NCBI RefSeq assembly: GCF_900166665.1
Contig: NZ_LT800494.1
Span: forward strand, 856,927 to 920,926
Direction: 5' to 3'
DNA from: Cytobacillus gottheilii
GTDB taxonomy: Bacteria > Bacillota > Bacilli > Bacillales > Cytobacillaceae
DNA: 64,000 bases
A program made the translations under genes and the position numbers. Below the pieces are notes generated by a model. That model was not told the origin of the DNA, searched no databases, and worked only from the letters and a program-made list of their open reading frames with translations. Below are positions 9,119 to 18,162 of the stretch, piece by piece (the stretch's first letter is position 1; each line of letters begins with the position of its first letter).

Positions 9119-10684
9119 ATGGAAAATACACTATTTTCTTTGCTCCCGCCGCTTGTTGCGATCCTGCTCGTAATCGCAACAAGAAGGGTACTCTTATCAC
9201 TTGGTATCGGAATTATTACAGCAGCAGTGGTTCTTGCTGAAATGAACTTACTTGAAGCTGTTTCAATTCTGTGGGAAACGGTAAAAGGAATTTTCATAGA
9301 TGATGGAAGCATCAATACATGGAATATGTATATTATTCTGTTTTTGATGATTTTAGGGGTTATTACAGCGTTTATTTCAATATCAGGCGGCAGCAGGGCC
9401 TTTGGGGAATGGGCAATGAAACGAGTAAAAACCCGGGCAGGTGCCCAGGCAATTGGGGCCATTTTAGGTGTGATTATCTTTATCGATGATTATTTTAATG
9501 CTCTAGCAGTCGGGCAGATTTCCAGACCGATTACTGATCGCCAAAAGGTCTCAAGAGCCAAACTTGCTTATTTAATTGATTCAACCTCAGCTCCAATCTG
9601 CGTTGTATCGCCTGTATCAAGCTGGGGTGCTTATATTATCGCTCTTATTGGCACAATCCTTGCTTCTCATAACTTAACAGATTACACTGCTTTTTCAGTG
9701 TTTTTGCAAATGATTCCAATGAATTTATATGTATGGACAACACTGGCAATCGTATTTATCGTTGCACTTAAAGGGATAGAGATCGGACCAATGAGGATGC
9801 ATGAACTCCGTGCGATAAGAGATAACCAGGTAATGGATCCAGAAAAGCCTGCTCCAGGCAAATTGGAGGAAGATTTACCTGTTAGTCCGAAAGGAACGGT
9901 TGGTGACTTAATTTGGCCGATTATTGCTCTTGTGGCTGGTACAGTAGGGGCAATGATCTGGACAGGCTATCAGGCTGTCAAAGAAAATGCCACCATTTTA
10001 ACTATTTTTGAAAACACAGATGTTTCGAAATCTCTTGTCATCGGAGGCATAATTGGATTAATAGTTACCTTGCTGTTCTTTGCAAGACAAGTAACAGTGA
10101 AAAAGGGAATTAAAGGCTCTGTTCTTTCCAAAGGAATATGGAGCGGAATCAAATCAATGCTTCCGGCTATTTACATTCTTCTTTTTGCTTGGGCAATAGT
10201 TGATTTAATTGGTCAGCTTGAAACAGGAGCCTATTTAGCAGGACTTGTAGAAAATTCAAACATGGAGGTTTCCTTTTTGCCTTTCCTCCTATTTATCATT
10301 GCTGGGGTTATGGCATTTAGTACAGGAACTTCATGGGGGTCGTTTGGGATTTTGCTTCCTATAGCAGGCGATATTGCTGCCGCAACGGATGTGAATCTGC
10401 TGCTTCCTGCAATGGCAGCTGTGCTGGCTGGAGCGGTTTTCGGCGACCACTGTTCTCCTATTTCAGATACGACGATTCTTTCATCAACAGGTGCTGGATG
10501 CAATCATATTGACCATGTCCTTACGCAGCTCCCATATGCATTAATTTCAGCAGCAATAGCAGGCGCTGGTTTCCTTGTCCTTGGCTTTACAGGCAGCACC
10601 ATTTTAAGTCTGGTAACCATTATGATATGTTTGCTCGTATTTACGCTCATAGCATCGCGCAAATTTAAATTGGACACAGCATGA
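9119..10684 (+). CDS. lysW: NhaC-family transporter, probable lysine uptake protein LysW
   Basis: A 521-residue polytopic membrane protein of the NhaC Na+/H+ antiporter superfamily (FIDDYFNALAVG, PVSSWGAYI, TGTSWGSFGILLPIA, GDHCSPISDTTILSSTG). NhaC homologues under lysine-riboswitch control have been proposed as lysine transporters (LysW), and the aptamer directly upstream gives the same inference here. The start is ATG 9119 with AAGGAGG 8 bases before it; the longer open frame upstream runs through the terminator. Expected to be induced when lysine is scarce. Confidence 0.88.
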   Translation: MENTLFSLLPPLVAILLVIATRRVLLSLGIGIITAAVVLAEMNLLEAVSILWETVKGIFIDDGSINTWNMYIILFLMILGVITAFISISGGSRAFGEWAMKRVKTRAGAQAIGAILGVIIFIDDYFNALAVGQISRPITDRQKVSRAKLAYLIDSTSAPICVVSPVSSWGAYIIALIGTILASHNLTDYTAFSVFLQMIPMNLYVWTTLAIVFIVALKGIEIGPMRMHELRAIRDNQVMDPEKPAPGKLEEDLPVSPKGTVGDLIWPIIALVAGTVGAMIWTGYQAVKENATILTIFENTDVSKSLVIGGIIGLIVTLLFFARQVTVKKGIKGSVLSKGIWSGIKSMLPAIYILLFAWAIVDLIGQLETGAYLAGLVENSNMEVSFLPFLLFIIAGVMAFSTGTSWGSFGILLPIAGDIAAATDVNLLLPAMAAVLAGAVFGDHCSPISDTTILSSTGAGCNHIDHVLTQLPYALISAAIAGAGFLVLGFTGSTILSLVTIMICLLVFTLIASRKFKLDTA

Positions 10685-10702
10685 TAAAATAACTATATAA
10701 AG

Positions 10703-10738
10703 GAGTCTTCTCAGCAAGAGTGGGAAGGCTTTTCTTTA
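10703..10738 (+). terminator. Probable terminator after lysW
   Basis: GTCTTCTC and GGGAAGGC pair with wobbles around a loop, followed by TTTTCTTT. Confidence 0.6.
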
Positions 10739-10896
10739 TTAGGTTTATTTTTATAATTTTCTGATATATTAAGAAAGATTTCATATTGCTTGCATAGATA
10801 TAAAATGAAAGGAGGGGGGACAGGAGCGGTTGAAATAGGAAAGAAGTAATCTATGAAAGCTGGAAAACAAAAAAATATTATGTCCCAAATAATGTT

Positions 10897-10925
10897 TTGA
10901 CAGTAGTAGAAAAAGTATATATACT
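10897..10925 (+). promoter_or_regulatory. SigA-type promoter of the NSS transporter
   Basis: TTGACA, a 17-bp spacer and TATACT. A start near 10932 gives a 5' leader of about 94 bases. Confidence 0.8.
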
Positions 10926-10942
10926 AGTTTTATATTAAATTA

Positions 10943-11006
10943 AATAGTCTGAAAATATAAAAAGTTCCCATTGTTCAAACGCGTGGGAACTGAAAAACAG
11001 ACTATT
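10943..11006 (+). promoter_or_regulatory. Nested hairpin leader of the NSS transporter mRNA
   Basis: An outer 9-bp stem, AATAGTCTG (10943) with CAGACTATT (10998), encloses an inner 8-bp stem, AGTTCCCA (10963) with TGGGAACT (10984). Both lie between the predicted transcription start and the GGGGG ribosome site at about 11010. It does not match a riboswitch class I recognise. Confidence 0.6.
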
Positions 11007-11025
11007 GCAGGGGGTATTATAGACT

Positions 11026-12537
11026 ATGGATAACCGTCCTCAATGGGGTACAAGAGCAGGTTTCATTTTAGCAGCAGTAGGTTCAGCTGTTGGTCTTGGG
11101 AATATTTGGCGTTTCCCGGCCGTAGCGTATGAAAATGGAGGAGGAGCATTCTTTATTCCTTATCTATTTGCTCTTCTAACCGCAGGAATTCCATTGTTAA
11201 TTATGGAGTTTACGATCGGCCAGAAATATCGCGGTTCTGCTCCTCTATCTTATGCTAGGATGAACAAAAAGTATGAATGGCTAGGCTGGTGGCAGGTTGC
11301 CATTTCGTTTGTCATTGCCACGTATTATGCAGTTATTATTGCCTGGGCTATGTCTTATGCTTATTTCTCATTTGACTTGAAATGGGGAGATGATCCTACA
11401 TCATTCCTAGTTGGGGATTACCTTCAAGTTGCAGCACCAGGAGAGTTTGGCGGAATGGTGCCAGGAGTCCTAATTCCGTTAGTTATCGTTTGGATTATAA
11501 CACTTGGCGTATTGTTTAAAGGTGTAAAAAAAGGGATCGAAGCAGCAAACAGAATCTTTATTCCTGCACTTGTTATTTTATTCTTATTTATCGTTATTAG
11601 AGCAGTTACACTAGATGGAGCAGCTGCTGGATTAGAATCATTCTTTACTCCTGATTGGAGTCAGATTGCAAGCCCTAAAGTTTGGGTTGCAGCTTACGGA
11701 CAAATCTTCTTTAGTTTGTCGATTGCTTTTGCGATTATGATCACATATTCAAGCTATCTTCCTAAGAAAACGGACATTACAAATAATGCCTTTATTACTG
11801 GATTTGCAAACTCGAGTGTCGAGCTTTTAGCTGGTATTGGTGTCTTTGCGGCATTAGGATTTATGGCTGCACAATCAGGCGTAGGTGTTAGTGAAGTTGT
11901 TTCTAGTGGTGTAGGCCTCGCATTCATGGTATTTCCGCAAATTATTAGTGAAATGCCTGCACTTAGCGGAGCGTTTGGGTCAGCCTTCTTTATCTGCTTA
12001 ACTCTAGCTGGTTTGACCTCTTTAATGTCAATTGTGGAAACATTTATCGCTGGTGTTGAAGACAAATTTAAAGTATCGCGTACAAAAGCAGTTCTGTTTG
12101 GAGGCGGCTTAGCTGCTGTCATCTCGCTTGTTTTTGCAACACGCGGCGGCTTAAACTTCCTGGATGCTGCTGACTATTTCATTAATCAATTTGGAGTAGC
12201 ACTAGCAGGATTGGTGGAAGTAGTTGTCGTTGTGTGGGTAATGAGAGAACTATCAAACCTTCAGAAACACGCAAACAGCATGTCTGATATTCAATTAGGC
12301 GGCTGGTGGAAAATATGCTTAGGTTATATTACACCAATCGTTCTTGGTTACATGATGATACAAAACATTTATACAAACATTAAAGAGAATTATGAAGGAT
12401 ATCCTACAGGCTTCTTAATCTGGTCTGGCTGGGGTGTTGCCGTATTAGCCATTATTCTTGGTTTTGTCTTTATGGCTATTAAGTGGAATAAAGGAACATC
12501 GCTTGAAGTTCCGAAAAACAAGGAGGTATCTCAATAA
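11026..12537 (+). CDS. Neurotransmitter:sodium symporter (NSS) family amino-acid transporter
   Basis: A 503-residue, about 12-helix membrane protein with the NSS signature GSAVGLGNIWRFP in helix 1 and NGGGAFFIPY after it. Bacterial members are Na+-coupled amino-acid importers; those followed by a MetS-type small protein are linked to methionine/alanine import (Corynebacterium MetPS). Substrate is inferred from that pairing only. The next gene, metS, overlaps its stop by one base, so the two are coupled. It is preceded by a good promoter and a structured leader. Confidence 0.9.
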   Translation: MDNRPQWGTRAGFILAAVGSAVGLGNIWRFPAVAYENGGGAFFIPYLFALLTAGIPLLIMEFTIGQKYRGSAPLSYARMNKKYEWLGWWQVAISFVIATYYAVIIAWAMSYAYFSFDLKWGDDPTSFLVGDYLQVAAPGEFGGMVPGVLIPLVIVWIITLGVLFKGVKKGIEAANRIFIPALVILFLFIVIRAVTLDGAAAGLESFFTPDWSQIASPKVWVAAYGQIFFSLSIAFAIMITYSSYLPKKTDITNNAFITGFANSSVELLAGIGVFAALGFMAAQSGVGVSEVVSSGVGLAFMVFPQIISEMPALSGAFGSAFFICLTLAGLTSLMSIVETFIAGVEDKFKVSRTKAVLFGGGLAAVISLVFATRGGLNFLDAADYFINQFGVALAGLVEVVVVVWVMRELSNLQKHANSMSDIQLGGWWKICLGYITPIVLGYMMIQNIYTNIKENYEGYPTGFLIWSGWGVAVLAIILGFVFMAIKWNKGTSLEVPKNKEVSQ

Positions 12538-12641
12538 TGTCAGGTGTATCTATAACAGTAATGATCGTTGGGATGCTCATTATTTGGGGAGGGCTTGCTG
12601 CAAGTATAGGCAATGCCGTTTCCAAGGCTAAGAAAAAATAA
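12537..12641 (+). CDS. metS: MetS-type small membrane subunit of NSS transporter
   Basis: A 34-residue single-helix protein (helix about residues 5-24, basic tail KAKKK). It begins in the TAATG junction with the transporter stop, and an AAGGAGG lies about 10 bases upstream inside the transporter. Small proteins of this type accompany NSS transporters and are required for methionine/alanine uptake in Corynebacterium. Length, sequence (VGMLIIWGGLAASI) and position all fit that family. Confidence 0.88.
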   Translation: MSGVSITVMIVGMLIIWGGLAASIGNAVSKAKKK

Positions 12642-12662
12642 ATACGTGCATTTTCATCTTGA

Positions 12663-12703
12663 GGAGATTCATTTAGCCTATGCGGCTAGTGAATCTCCTT
12701 TTT
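12663..12703 (+). terminator. Terminator after NSS-metS
   Basis: GGAGATTCA pairs with TGAATCTCC, with an inner TAGCC/GGCTA stem, followed by TTTTT. Confidence 0.92.
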
Positions 12704-12769
12704 AATTGGACTTTTCAATGCAAGCAGCTCCTGCCTAATGGTATGGAGCTGCTTCAAAAAATTAACATC

Positions 12770-13753
12770 TTACTTTTTACGCTTTCTCTCTTGCCGTTCC
12801 CACATCTTTAAGTGGGGATATGGATCATAGGACCATTCTGTAATGCCATTGTCCTTATACATTCCATAATGAAGATGGGGCGGAAATTTTCCAGATGTTC
12901 CTGGGGGGCCATATCCAGAACTGCCGACTCCGCCAATCATCATACCCGGTTCAACGATCTGACCGACTTTTAAGTCCTTTGCAAAGCCGCTTAAATGGGC
13001 AAAGTAATGATAGTTATTGTTAATATCGCGGATTCCTATTCTCCATCCGCCATACTTGTTCCAGCCCTTCATTTCCACAATTCCATAGGAGGTTGCCCGA
13101 ACAGGAACACCGTATCCAGCGAAGATATCAGTTCCTTCATGAATTCTGCGGCCGCCCCATCCCCTCGCATCTCCCCAAGTATTTCGGTAGCTGTATGTGC
13201 TGTGCAAAGGAACAGGAAAGGCGTGTTCGTCTAAGTTTAACCGTCCGTACTGTTTGTAAATATCGGCTTTCCCCATTATAATCCGGACTGCTTTATCTCG
13301 TTTATAGTAATTCCATAAGCCAATCTTTAGATTTTCATGATCTGTTCCATAAGCCAGGAGGAGTTTGGCGAAAGAATATAGTACATCTTCGTCACTCTTA
13401 AGACTTGCTTTTCCATCTCCATCACCATCTGTGCCTATTCCATTAAATAGGGCAATTGAGTTAGGGTTTTCATCTTGCTTGTCAGGATTTAACAAGCCTG
13501 TCCACTGTTCCTCTTTGAAATATATTCCAGTCATACCTTCAGCCTTTGGGATATCCCGGCGTGCTTGACGGACATTTCTTTCATATTGGTCAATGGCCGC
13601 TATATAATACCAGGGAATATTGGTGACTGCTTCCGTTCGGGTATATAGTTCCATTCTTTTCTTATATTCATTTTCTTCTGATTCTGCAAAAGCATGTACC
13701 TGTAATGCGGCAAAACATAACACAGTATAAAAGAGAATGTTAAAAAGACGCAC
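12770..13753 (-). CDS. yunA: Exported M23 (LytM-type) peptidase YunA
   Basis: A 327-residue protein with an N-terminal signal peptide (hydrophobic run LFNILFYTVLCFAA, cleavage likely after HAFA). The C-terminal half is a LytM zinc peptidase domain: HEGTD supplies the first His and Asp and HLHYG the second His pair. It probably cleaves peptidoglycan cross-links outside the membrane. The start is GTG with AAAGGAGG upstream. It is convergent with the NSS operon and divergent from lipA, the same neighbour as in B. subtilis. Confidence 0.9.
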   Translation of the reverse strand: MRLFNILFYTVLCFAALQVHAFAESEENEYKKRMELYTRTEAVTNIPWYYIAAIDQYERNVRQARRDIPKAEGMTGIYFKEEQWTGLLNPDKQDENPNSIALFNGIGTDGDGDGKASLKSDEDVLYSFAKLLLAYGTDHENLKIGLWNYYKRDKAVRIIMGKADIYKQYGRLNLDEHAFPVPLHSTYSYRNTWGDARGWGGRRIHEGTDIFAGYGVPVRATSYGIVEMKGWNKYGGWRIGIRDINNNYHYFAHLSGFAKDLKVGQIVEPGMMIGGVGSSGYGPPGTSGKFPPHLHYGMYKDNGITEWSYDPYPHLKMWERQERKRKK

Positions 13754-13953
13754 AATAAACCTCCTTTCACTTTTACTTGCTTTGTTAGTTTATGAAAAAA
13801 GACAAAAAGAATAGGTCATAATTTTTGGTAATGATAAAACTGTACTACTTGTCCTAGATGGGTGCATATGATACAGTGACAAGTGAAAGAGTATTTTGAC
13901 ATTACATATTGGAATTTGCGTCTTTAGGAAATTTTCAGGATGGAGTGAATGTT

Positions 13954-14871
13954 TTGGATAAAAAAGAAGAGTATTTGCGTAAGCCTGAATGGCTAAAAAT
14001 AAAACTGAACACAAATGAAAATTATACTGGCTTGAAAAAAATGATGCGGGAAAACAGCTTGCACACTGTTTGTGAGGAAGCGAAATGTCCGAATATTCAT
14101 GAATGTTGGGCAGTCAGAAGAACTGCTACATTTATGATTTTAGGTTCTGTTTGTACGCGCGCATGCCGTTTTTGTGCTGTTAAAACGGGCTTGCCAACAG
14201 AACTGGATCTTCAAGAGCCGGAAAGAGTAGCTGATTCGGTTGCCTTAATGAATTTGAAACATGCTGTTATTACGATGGTAGCCAGAGATGATCAAAAGGA
14301 TGGGGGAGCTGCCGTATTGGCAGAAACGATTAGAGCGATCCGCAGGAAGAGCCCTTTTACAACAGTGGAAGTATTGCCATCCGATCTTGGCGGGGTTTCC
14401 GAGAATTTAAAGCTTGTGATGGATGCTAAGCCAGATATCTTAAACCATAATATCGAAACGGTCGAAAGATTAACACCTAGAGTCCGTGCTCGTGCGAAAT
14501 ATCAACGTTCATTGGATTTTTTAAAGCAGGCTAAAGAAATGCAGCCTGAAATTCCGACCAAGTCCAGCTTAATGATCGGTTTGGGAGAAACAAAAGAGGA
14601 AATTATCGCTACAATGGATGATTTAAGAGCACATGATGTTGATATTATGACGATTGGCCAGTATTTACAGCCTTCTAAAAAACATCTAAAAGTGCTTAAA
14701 TACTACACGCCTGAAGAATTTAATGAGCTTAAGGAAATTGCTATGCAAAAGGGCTTTAGCCATTGTGAAGCTGGCCCGCTTGTGCGCTCCTCCTATCATG
14801 CAGACGAGCAAGTTAATGCAGCAGCAAAACAAAGACAAGCTTTGGGTGATAAACAGGTACAGCAAGCATAA
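13954..14871 (+). CDS. lipA: Lipoyl synthase LipA
   Basis: A 305-residue radical SAM enzyme that inserts two sulfurs into protein-bound octanoyl groups to make lipoyl cofactors. Both cluster motifs are present: [12 protein letters not shown] for the auxiliary 4Fe-4S cluster and CTRACRFC for the SAM cluster. Sequence identity to B. subtilis LipA is very high. I use the TTG at 13954, with GGAGTG 6 bases upstream; this gives [18 protein letters not shown], matching B. subtilis, whereas the frame is open back to a TTG at 13909 with no ribosome site. Confidence 0.96.
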   Translation: MDKKEEYLRKPEWLKIKLNTNENYTGLKKMMRENSLHTVCEEAKCPNIHECWAVRRTATFMILGSVCTRACRFCAVKTGLPTELDLQEPERVADSVALMNLKHAVITMVARDDQKDGGAAVLAETIRAIRRKSPFTTVEVLPSDLGGVSENLKLVMDAKPDILNHNIETVERLTPRVRARAKYQRSLDFLKQAKEMQPEIPTKSSLMIGLGETKEEIIATMDDLRAHDVDIMTIGQYLQPSKKHLKVLKYYTPEEFNELKEIAMQKGFSHCEAGPLVRSSYHADEQVNAAAKQRQALGDKQVQQA

Positions 14872-14875
14872 TAAA

Positions 14876-14909
14876 GAAAATCAAGAGGTGGGGTGCCTCT
14901 TGATTTTTT
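14876..14909. terminator. Bidirectional terminator between lipA and yutC
   Basis: AAAATCAAGAGG pairs perfectly with CCTCTTGATTTT and has T-runs readable on both strands. Confidence 0.9.
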
Positions 14910-14912
14910 AGA

Positions 14913-15533
14913 TTAGAGATTATTTTCATTTGTTGTTTCTTGTTGTGGATCTCCTTTTTCCTTATTACCTTGTGGGGACTTCTCGATCTCTTTAATCAGT
15001 TTGTTGATGCCATATTCAGCATTTTCACTGTTGGAATCCATGGTGGCATAGCTTTCAACCGTTTTGCGTAAATTTGTATTATCACTAACATAAATATGGT
15101 ACCAGCCTGGAACAACGGACATCGCCATTTTTTTTACCTGATCAGCAGTATATGAGCGGTCTTCTGTATCACTGTCATAAACAATAATGACTTCTTCGTC
15201 CGTGACGAGAGTTGATACATCATCCACGTTTGGCACCTCGGTAGAATATTTACTGATAATATCAGCCAATTGCTCACGGTCAATTGCTGCATAATGTTCG
15301 TTACCGACATTTTCTCCTAAGACAGGGCTGCGCTGATGACGTACATATCCAAAATCTTCGCTTACATCATCACGGTCACCTTCAGTTCCTTGATGATACA
15401 ACTCTGCACGCTGATCGTTTACATTTATAGTGTTTCCGCTTTCCTGATAAAGGTCATTTTGTGCGGTATCATTTTGACAGCCAGTTAGAGCTGTTAGACC
15501 GCATAGACAAAGAAAAATGAATGTTTTTTTCAT
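14913..15533 (-). CDS. yutC: YhcN/YlaJ-family sporulation lipoprotein (YutC)
   Basis: A 206-residue protein with a lipoprotein signal: a basic start (MKKT), a hydrophobic core and lipobox LTGC. The rest is the YhcN/YlaJ domain found in spore-associated lipoproteins, with an Asp/Glu-rich first half and a C-terminal Asn/Gln-rich tail. I choose the ATG at 15533, preceded by GGAGG at 8 bases, over the GTG three codons earlier that abuts the ribosome site. Position after lipA matches B. subtilis yutC. Membrane-anchored spore role is inferred from the family. Confidence 0.85.
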   Translation of the reverse strand: MKKTFIFLCLCGLTALTGCQNDTAQNDLYQESGNTINVNDQRAELYHQGTEGDRDDVSEDFGYVRHQRSPVLGENVGNEHYAAIDREQLADIISKYSTEVPNVDDVSTLVTDEEVIIVYDSDTEDRSYTADQVKKMAMSVVPGWYHIYVSDNTNLRKTVESYATMDSNSENAEYGINKLIKEIEKSPQGNKEKGDPQQETTNENNL

Positions 15534-15657
15534 CCTAAACACCTCCAGTACTATTAGAATTGCCTTATGTTTTATTTTTTCTCTTAGTAATTGATGGAGA
15601 ATCAGTTATAATTTAAATAACGAATACAATTGAACTTGCTTCCAAAGAGGTGAAAGT

Positions 15658-15933
15658 ATGATTTGCATTAATAATTTATGTTATGAAATAGTTGAAGAGC
15701 AGCGCGATGGTTTTAATGAAGAAGCTTTTAAGGGCAGGTATAGTGATATCTTGGCCCGATATGATTATATTGTTGGTGATTGGGGCTACGGACAGCTGAG
15801 ACTGCGAGGTTTCTTTGATGACCAAAACCATAAAGCAACCTTTGATACAAAAATTAGTACATTAACCGAGTACTTATACGAGTATTGTAATTTTGGATGC
15901 CCTTATTTTGTGGTCAAAAAAATGAGCAAATAA
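15658..15933 (+). CDS. yutD: YutD family protein
   Basis: A 91-residue cytosolic protein of the YutD-like (DUF1027) family. The ARYDYIVGDWGYGQLRLRGF block and the Cys-Pro end (NFGCPYFVVKK) are typical. AGAGGTG precedes the ATG. Function is unknown; it keeps its place between yutC and yutEFG. Confidence 0.87.
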   Translation: MICINNLCYEIVEEQRDGFNEEAFKGRYSDILARYDYIVGDWGYGQLRLRGFFDDQNHKATFDTKISTLTEYLYEYCNFGCPYFVVKKMSK

Positions 15934-15952
15934 ACACTGAATCAGAGTAAAG

Positions 15953-15985
15953 CTAAGCCCAAGAATTTTAATTATTTCTTGGGCT
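15953..15985 (+). terminator. Hairpin after yutD
   Basis: AAGCCCAAGAA pairs with TTTCTTGGGCTT around an AT-rich loop. It lacks a clear T-run on the + strand. Confidence 0.55.
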
Positions 15986-16016
15986 TATGCACTATTTATA
16001 CTTTTTTTATCCAATC

Positions 16017-16307
16017 CTAGGTTTCTGTATAAGGTGGCTCTTCATTTACATCAGGATCATCATGTGTTGGGTGGGCGCCGTCCATTTGCCTTGGCAAATT
16101 TTGATGAAGCGACTTGAATTCATAATTAAAAGCGCTATAGTAACGCTGTCCTTCTTCCCACGGAGTACTTTTATTCTGCACAGGTTCTGTTGCATTAATG
16201 GGTGAACCATACGGTCCTTCTGGTAAATCTTCGGGGATCAGAAAGTTTTTTTGTGTTTCTACATTGGAAAAGTCTGTATATGCTTGCTGTTCTTTGTCAG
16301 CCATCAT
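16017..16307 (-). CDS. Small hydrophilic protein, function unknown
   Basis: A 96-residue acidic protein with no signal peptide or membrane segment. It is rich in Pro, Glu and Asp, with a C-terminal DGAHPTHDDPDVNEEPPY stretch. Similar short cytosolic proteins occur next to yutD in Bacillus genomes, as far as I recall, but I cannot name a family. GGAGTG lies just before the paired ATG codons (16307 or 16304). It is followed on the same strand upstream by the DUF3055-like gene. Confidence 0.7.
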   Translation of the reverse strand: MMADKEQQAYTDFSNVETQKNFLIPEDLPEGPYGSPINATEPVQNKSTPWEEGQRYYSAFNYEFKSLHQNLPRQMDGAHPTHDDPDVNEEPPYTET

Positions 16308-16385
16308 GACATCACTCCAATGAAATAGTAGCGGAGAAGCTCCGCTTTACTATCATTTGCAGCTTAACAAACATATATAATTGTT

Positions 16386-16652
16386 TTAAATTACCTCATA
16401 AAGAAAAGAACGAAGCTCCTGAGCATCTTCCTTTGAAAGTTGATAAATGGTTTCAAGATAACCTTCCTCTTCTAGATCATCGCTTCCAATAATCGCATAT
16501 CGGCTGCCTTGAAGATCAAGAACAAGCTGCTTTCCGTAAAAACGGTTTGATTGGGTTAATGCTAAGTCGAAGCGTTTATTTTCACCCATAAAGCTAATAA
16601 ATCTTGTCTTAGTGTCTTCAAGATCATTATAAAGAAAAAAACGTTCAGACAT
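16386..16652 (-). CDS. DUF3055-like small protein
   Basis: An 88-residue soluble protein starting MSERFFLYNDLEDTKTRFISF, which I recall as the DUF3055 (SAV0927-like) family of bacilli. No catalytic motif is evident. GGAGAAT lies upstream of the ATG. It is in the same direction as the small gene at 16017 and may be co-transcribed with it. Confidence 0.75.
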   Translation of the reverse strand: MSERFFLYNDLEDTKTRFISFMGENKRFDLALTQSNRFYGKQLVLDLQGSRYAIIGSDDLEEEGYLETIYQLSKEDAQELRSFLYEVI

Positions 16653-16835
16653 ATAAATTCTCCTTTAATTCTCATAATGGCAAAACTCTTTCTATATCTT
16701 AACAGATTTGTTGCATTTTTTAGGGCAAGCTGAATAAAACAGCGGTTTTTTAATGGAAAAAACCGCTAAAGTATGCATATTATGATACAATTGAATCAAA
16801 ATAAATCGATGTTTGCTTCTGAGAGGAATGGGACA

Positions 16836-18143
16836 ATGGCTGGTCAAATAATAAAAAAGGTAAAAGCGCTTTTTCAATGGGGAAAAATTTTACTCCCGCT
16901 AAATCAGCTGCGCTATTTTCCACCAAGGTTTGTTATTCGTGATCCGATTGCAGAAGGTGTAAAAAAAGCTTTTAAAATGGATTATGAAACTGCGGTGATT
17001 GTCTATAATATTAAAAATCTGCAGGATCTTTCGGATCAGCTTGGTGAGGAAGAATATGTCCGTTTCATTAACATAATGAAAAAAACCTTTAAAAAGGTAA
17101 TTGCACAGGAGGTAAATGACGATTTAATTGCTCTTCATGATTATTATAGTGACGGTTTAGCCTTATTTATTAAAGTAAATCATAATATACATAGTGTGTC
17201 TGATATTGATAGTATCATGAAAAAAATCTTGCGCGAATCAGAAAAGATCATGTTTGCTGAATTAGGGCAAATGAAGCCGAAATTTGAGACAGGCTATATG
17301 TTTATTCAGCGTAAGCATTATTCCATACAAGAATCTATTTACAAAGCCCATCAGCAGGCTGTAGCAATGGCAGAAAAAAGAGTGAAAACAGAATTCAATG
17401 AAATGGTGTACTCCATTAGTAAGATAATAGCTCAAAAAGATCTGCACATCCTTGCTCAGCCGATCATTACCCTTGCAACTGGTGAGGTGAGAGCATGGGA
17501 AATGCTTACTAGAGGACCAAAGGGAACGGCATTAGAAAATCCGCTTCAGCTCTTCTCGGTTGCGAGACAAACAGGGATGCTATACAATCTCGAAATGATT
17601 GTTTTCGAGAAAATACTGCAGCAGATTATGGCAACAGGCTGCACACAGGAAATCTTTATCAATTTTACTCCGATTACGTTAGGGAATCAGCGATTTGTCA
17701 GAGATATTAAGGGGCTTATCCGAAAGTATGATGAAATATCTCCAAAGCAAATGATTTTTGAAATCACGGAACGCGATTCAATTGAGGGGATGGACCACTT
17801 TATTTACAATATAAAGGTGCTCCGTACATTAGGCTTTAGAATTGCGATTGATGATACCGGAGCAGGTTATGCAAGTTTAAATTCAATAAGTGAGATACTG
17901 CCGGATATCATCAAAATTGATCGAGCCGTTATTCAGGATATTGACAAAAATACCGTTAAAGAATCATTGCTGAAAGGGCTATTGCTGGTCGCAAAAGAAA
18001 CAGGTTCAATTGTCGTGGCAGAGGGAATAGAGAGCAAAGAAGAAGAATCTGTCCTTGCCCGAAATAAGGTGGACCTAGCACAAGGCTATTTATATGCACG
18101 GCCAGGTGTACTAAATAGATCTTTAGAGATTGCAATGGATTAA
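16836..18143 (+). CDS. EAL-domain cyclic-di-GMP phosphodiesterase with degenerate N-terminal domain
   Basis: A 435-residue cytosolic protein. The N-terminal ~200 residues have no intact GGDEF motif. The C-terminal EAL domain has the catalytic set: AWEML in the EAL position, NFTP, FEITE, IDDTGAGYAS (the DDFG segment), IIKIDRA lysine, VAEGIE and QGYLYARP. Cyclic-di-GMP hydrolysis is therefore plausible. I choose ATG 16836 (AGAGGA about 9 bases before); the frame is open to 16773. It is followed at 19 bases by yutE. Confidence 0.87.
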   Translation: MAGQIIKKVKALFQWGKILLPLNQLRYFPPRFVIRDPIAEGVKKAFKMDYETAVIVYNIKNLQDLSDQLGEEEYVRFINIMKKTFKKVIAQEVNDDLIALHDYYSDGLALFIKVNHNIHSVSDIDSIMKKILRESEKIMFAELGQMKPKFETGYMFIQRKHYSIQESIYKAHQQAVAMAEKRVKTEFNEMVYSISKIIAQKDLHILAQPIITLATGEVRAWEMLTRGPKGTALENPLQLFSVARQTGMLYNLEMIVFEKILQQIMATGCTQEIFINFTPITLGNQRFVRDIKGLIRKYDEISPKQMIFEITERDSIEGMDHFIYNIKVLRTLGFRIAIDDTGAGYASLNSISEILPDIIKIDRAVIQDIDKNTVKESLLKGLLLVAKETGSIVVAEGIESKEEESVLARNKVDLAQGYLYARPGVLNRSLEIAMD

Positions 18144-18162
18144 AAGGGATAGGTGAGATAAA

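Noticed and set aside
10809..10853. Short frame (ATG to TAA, 14 codons) rich in Gly upstream of the NSS promoter
   Set aside because: It lies before the predicted promoter and has no ribosome site; probably chance.
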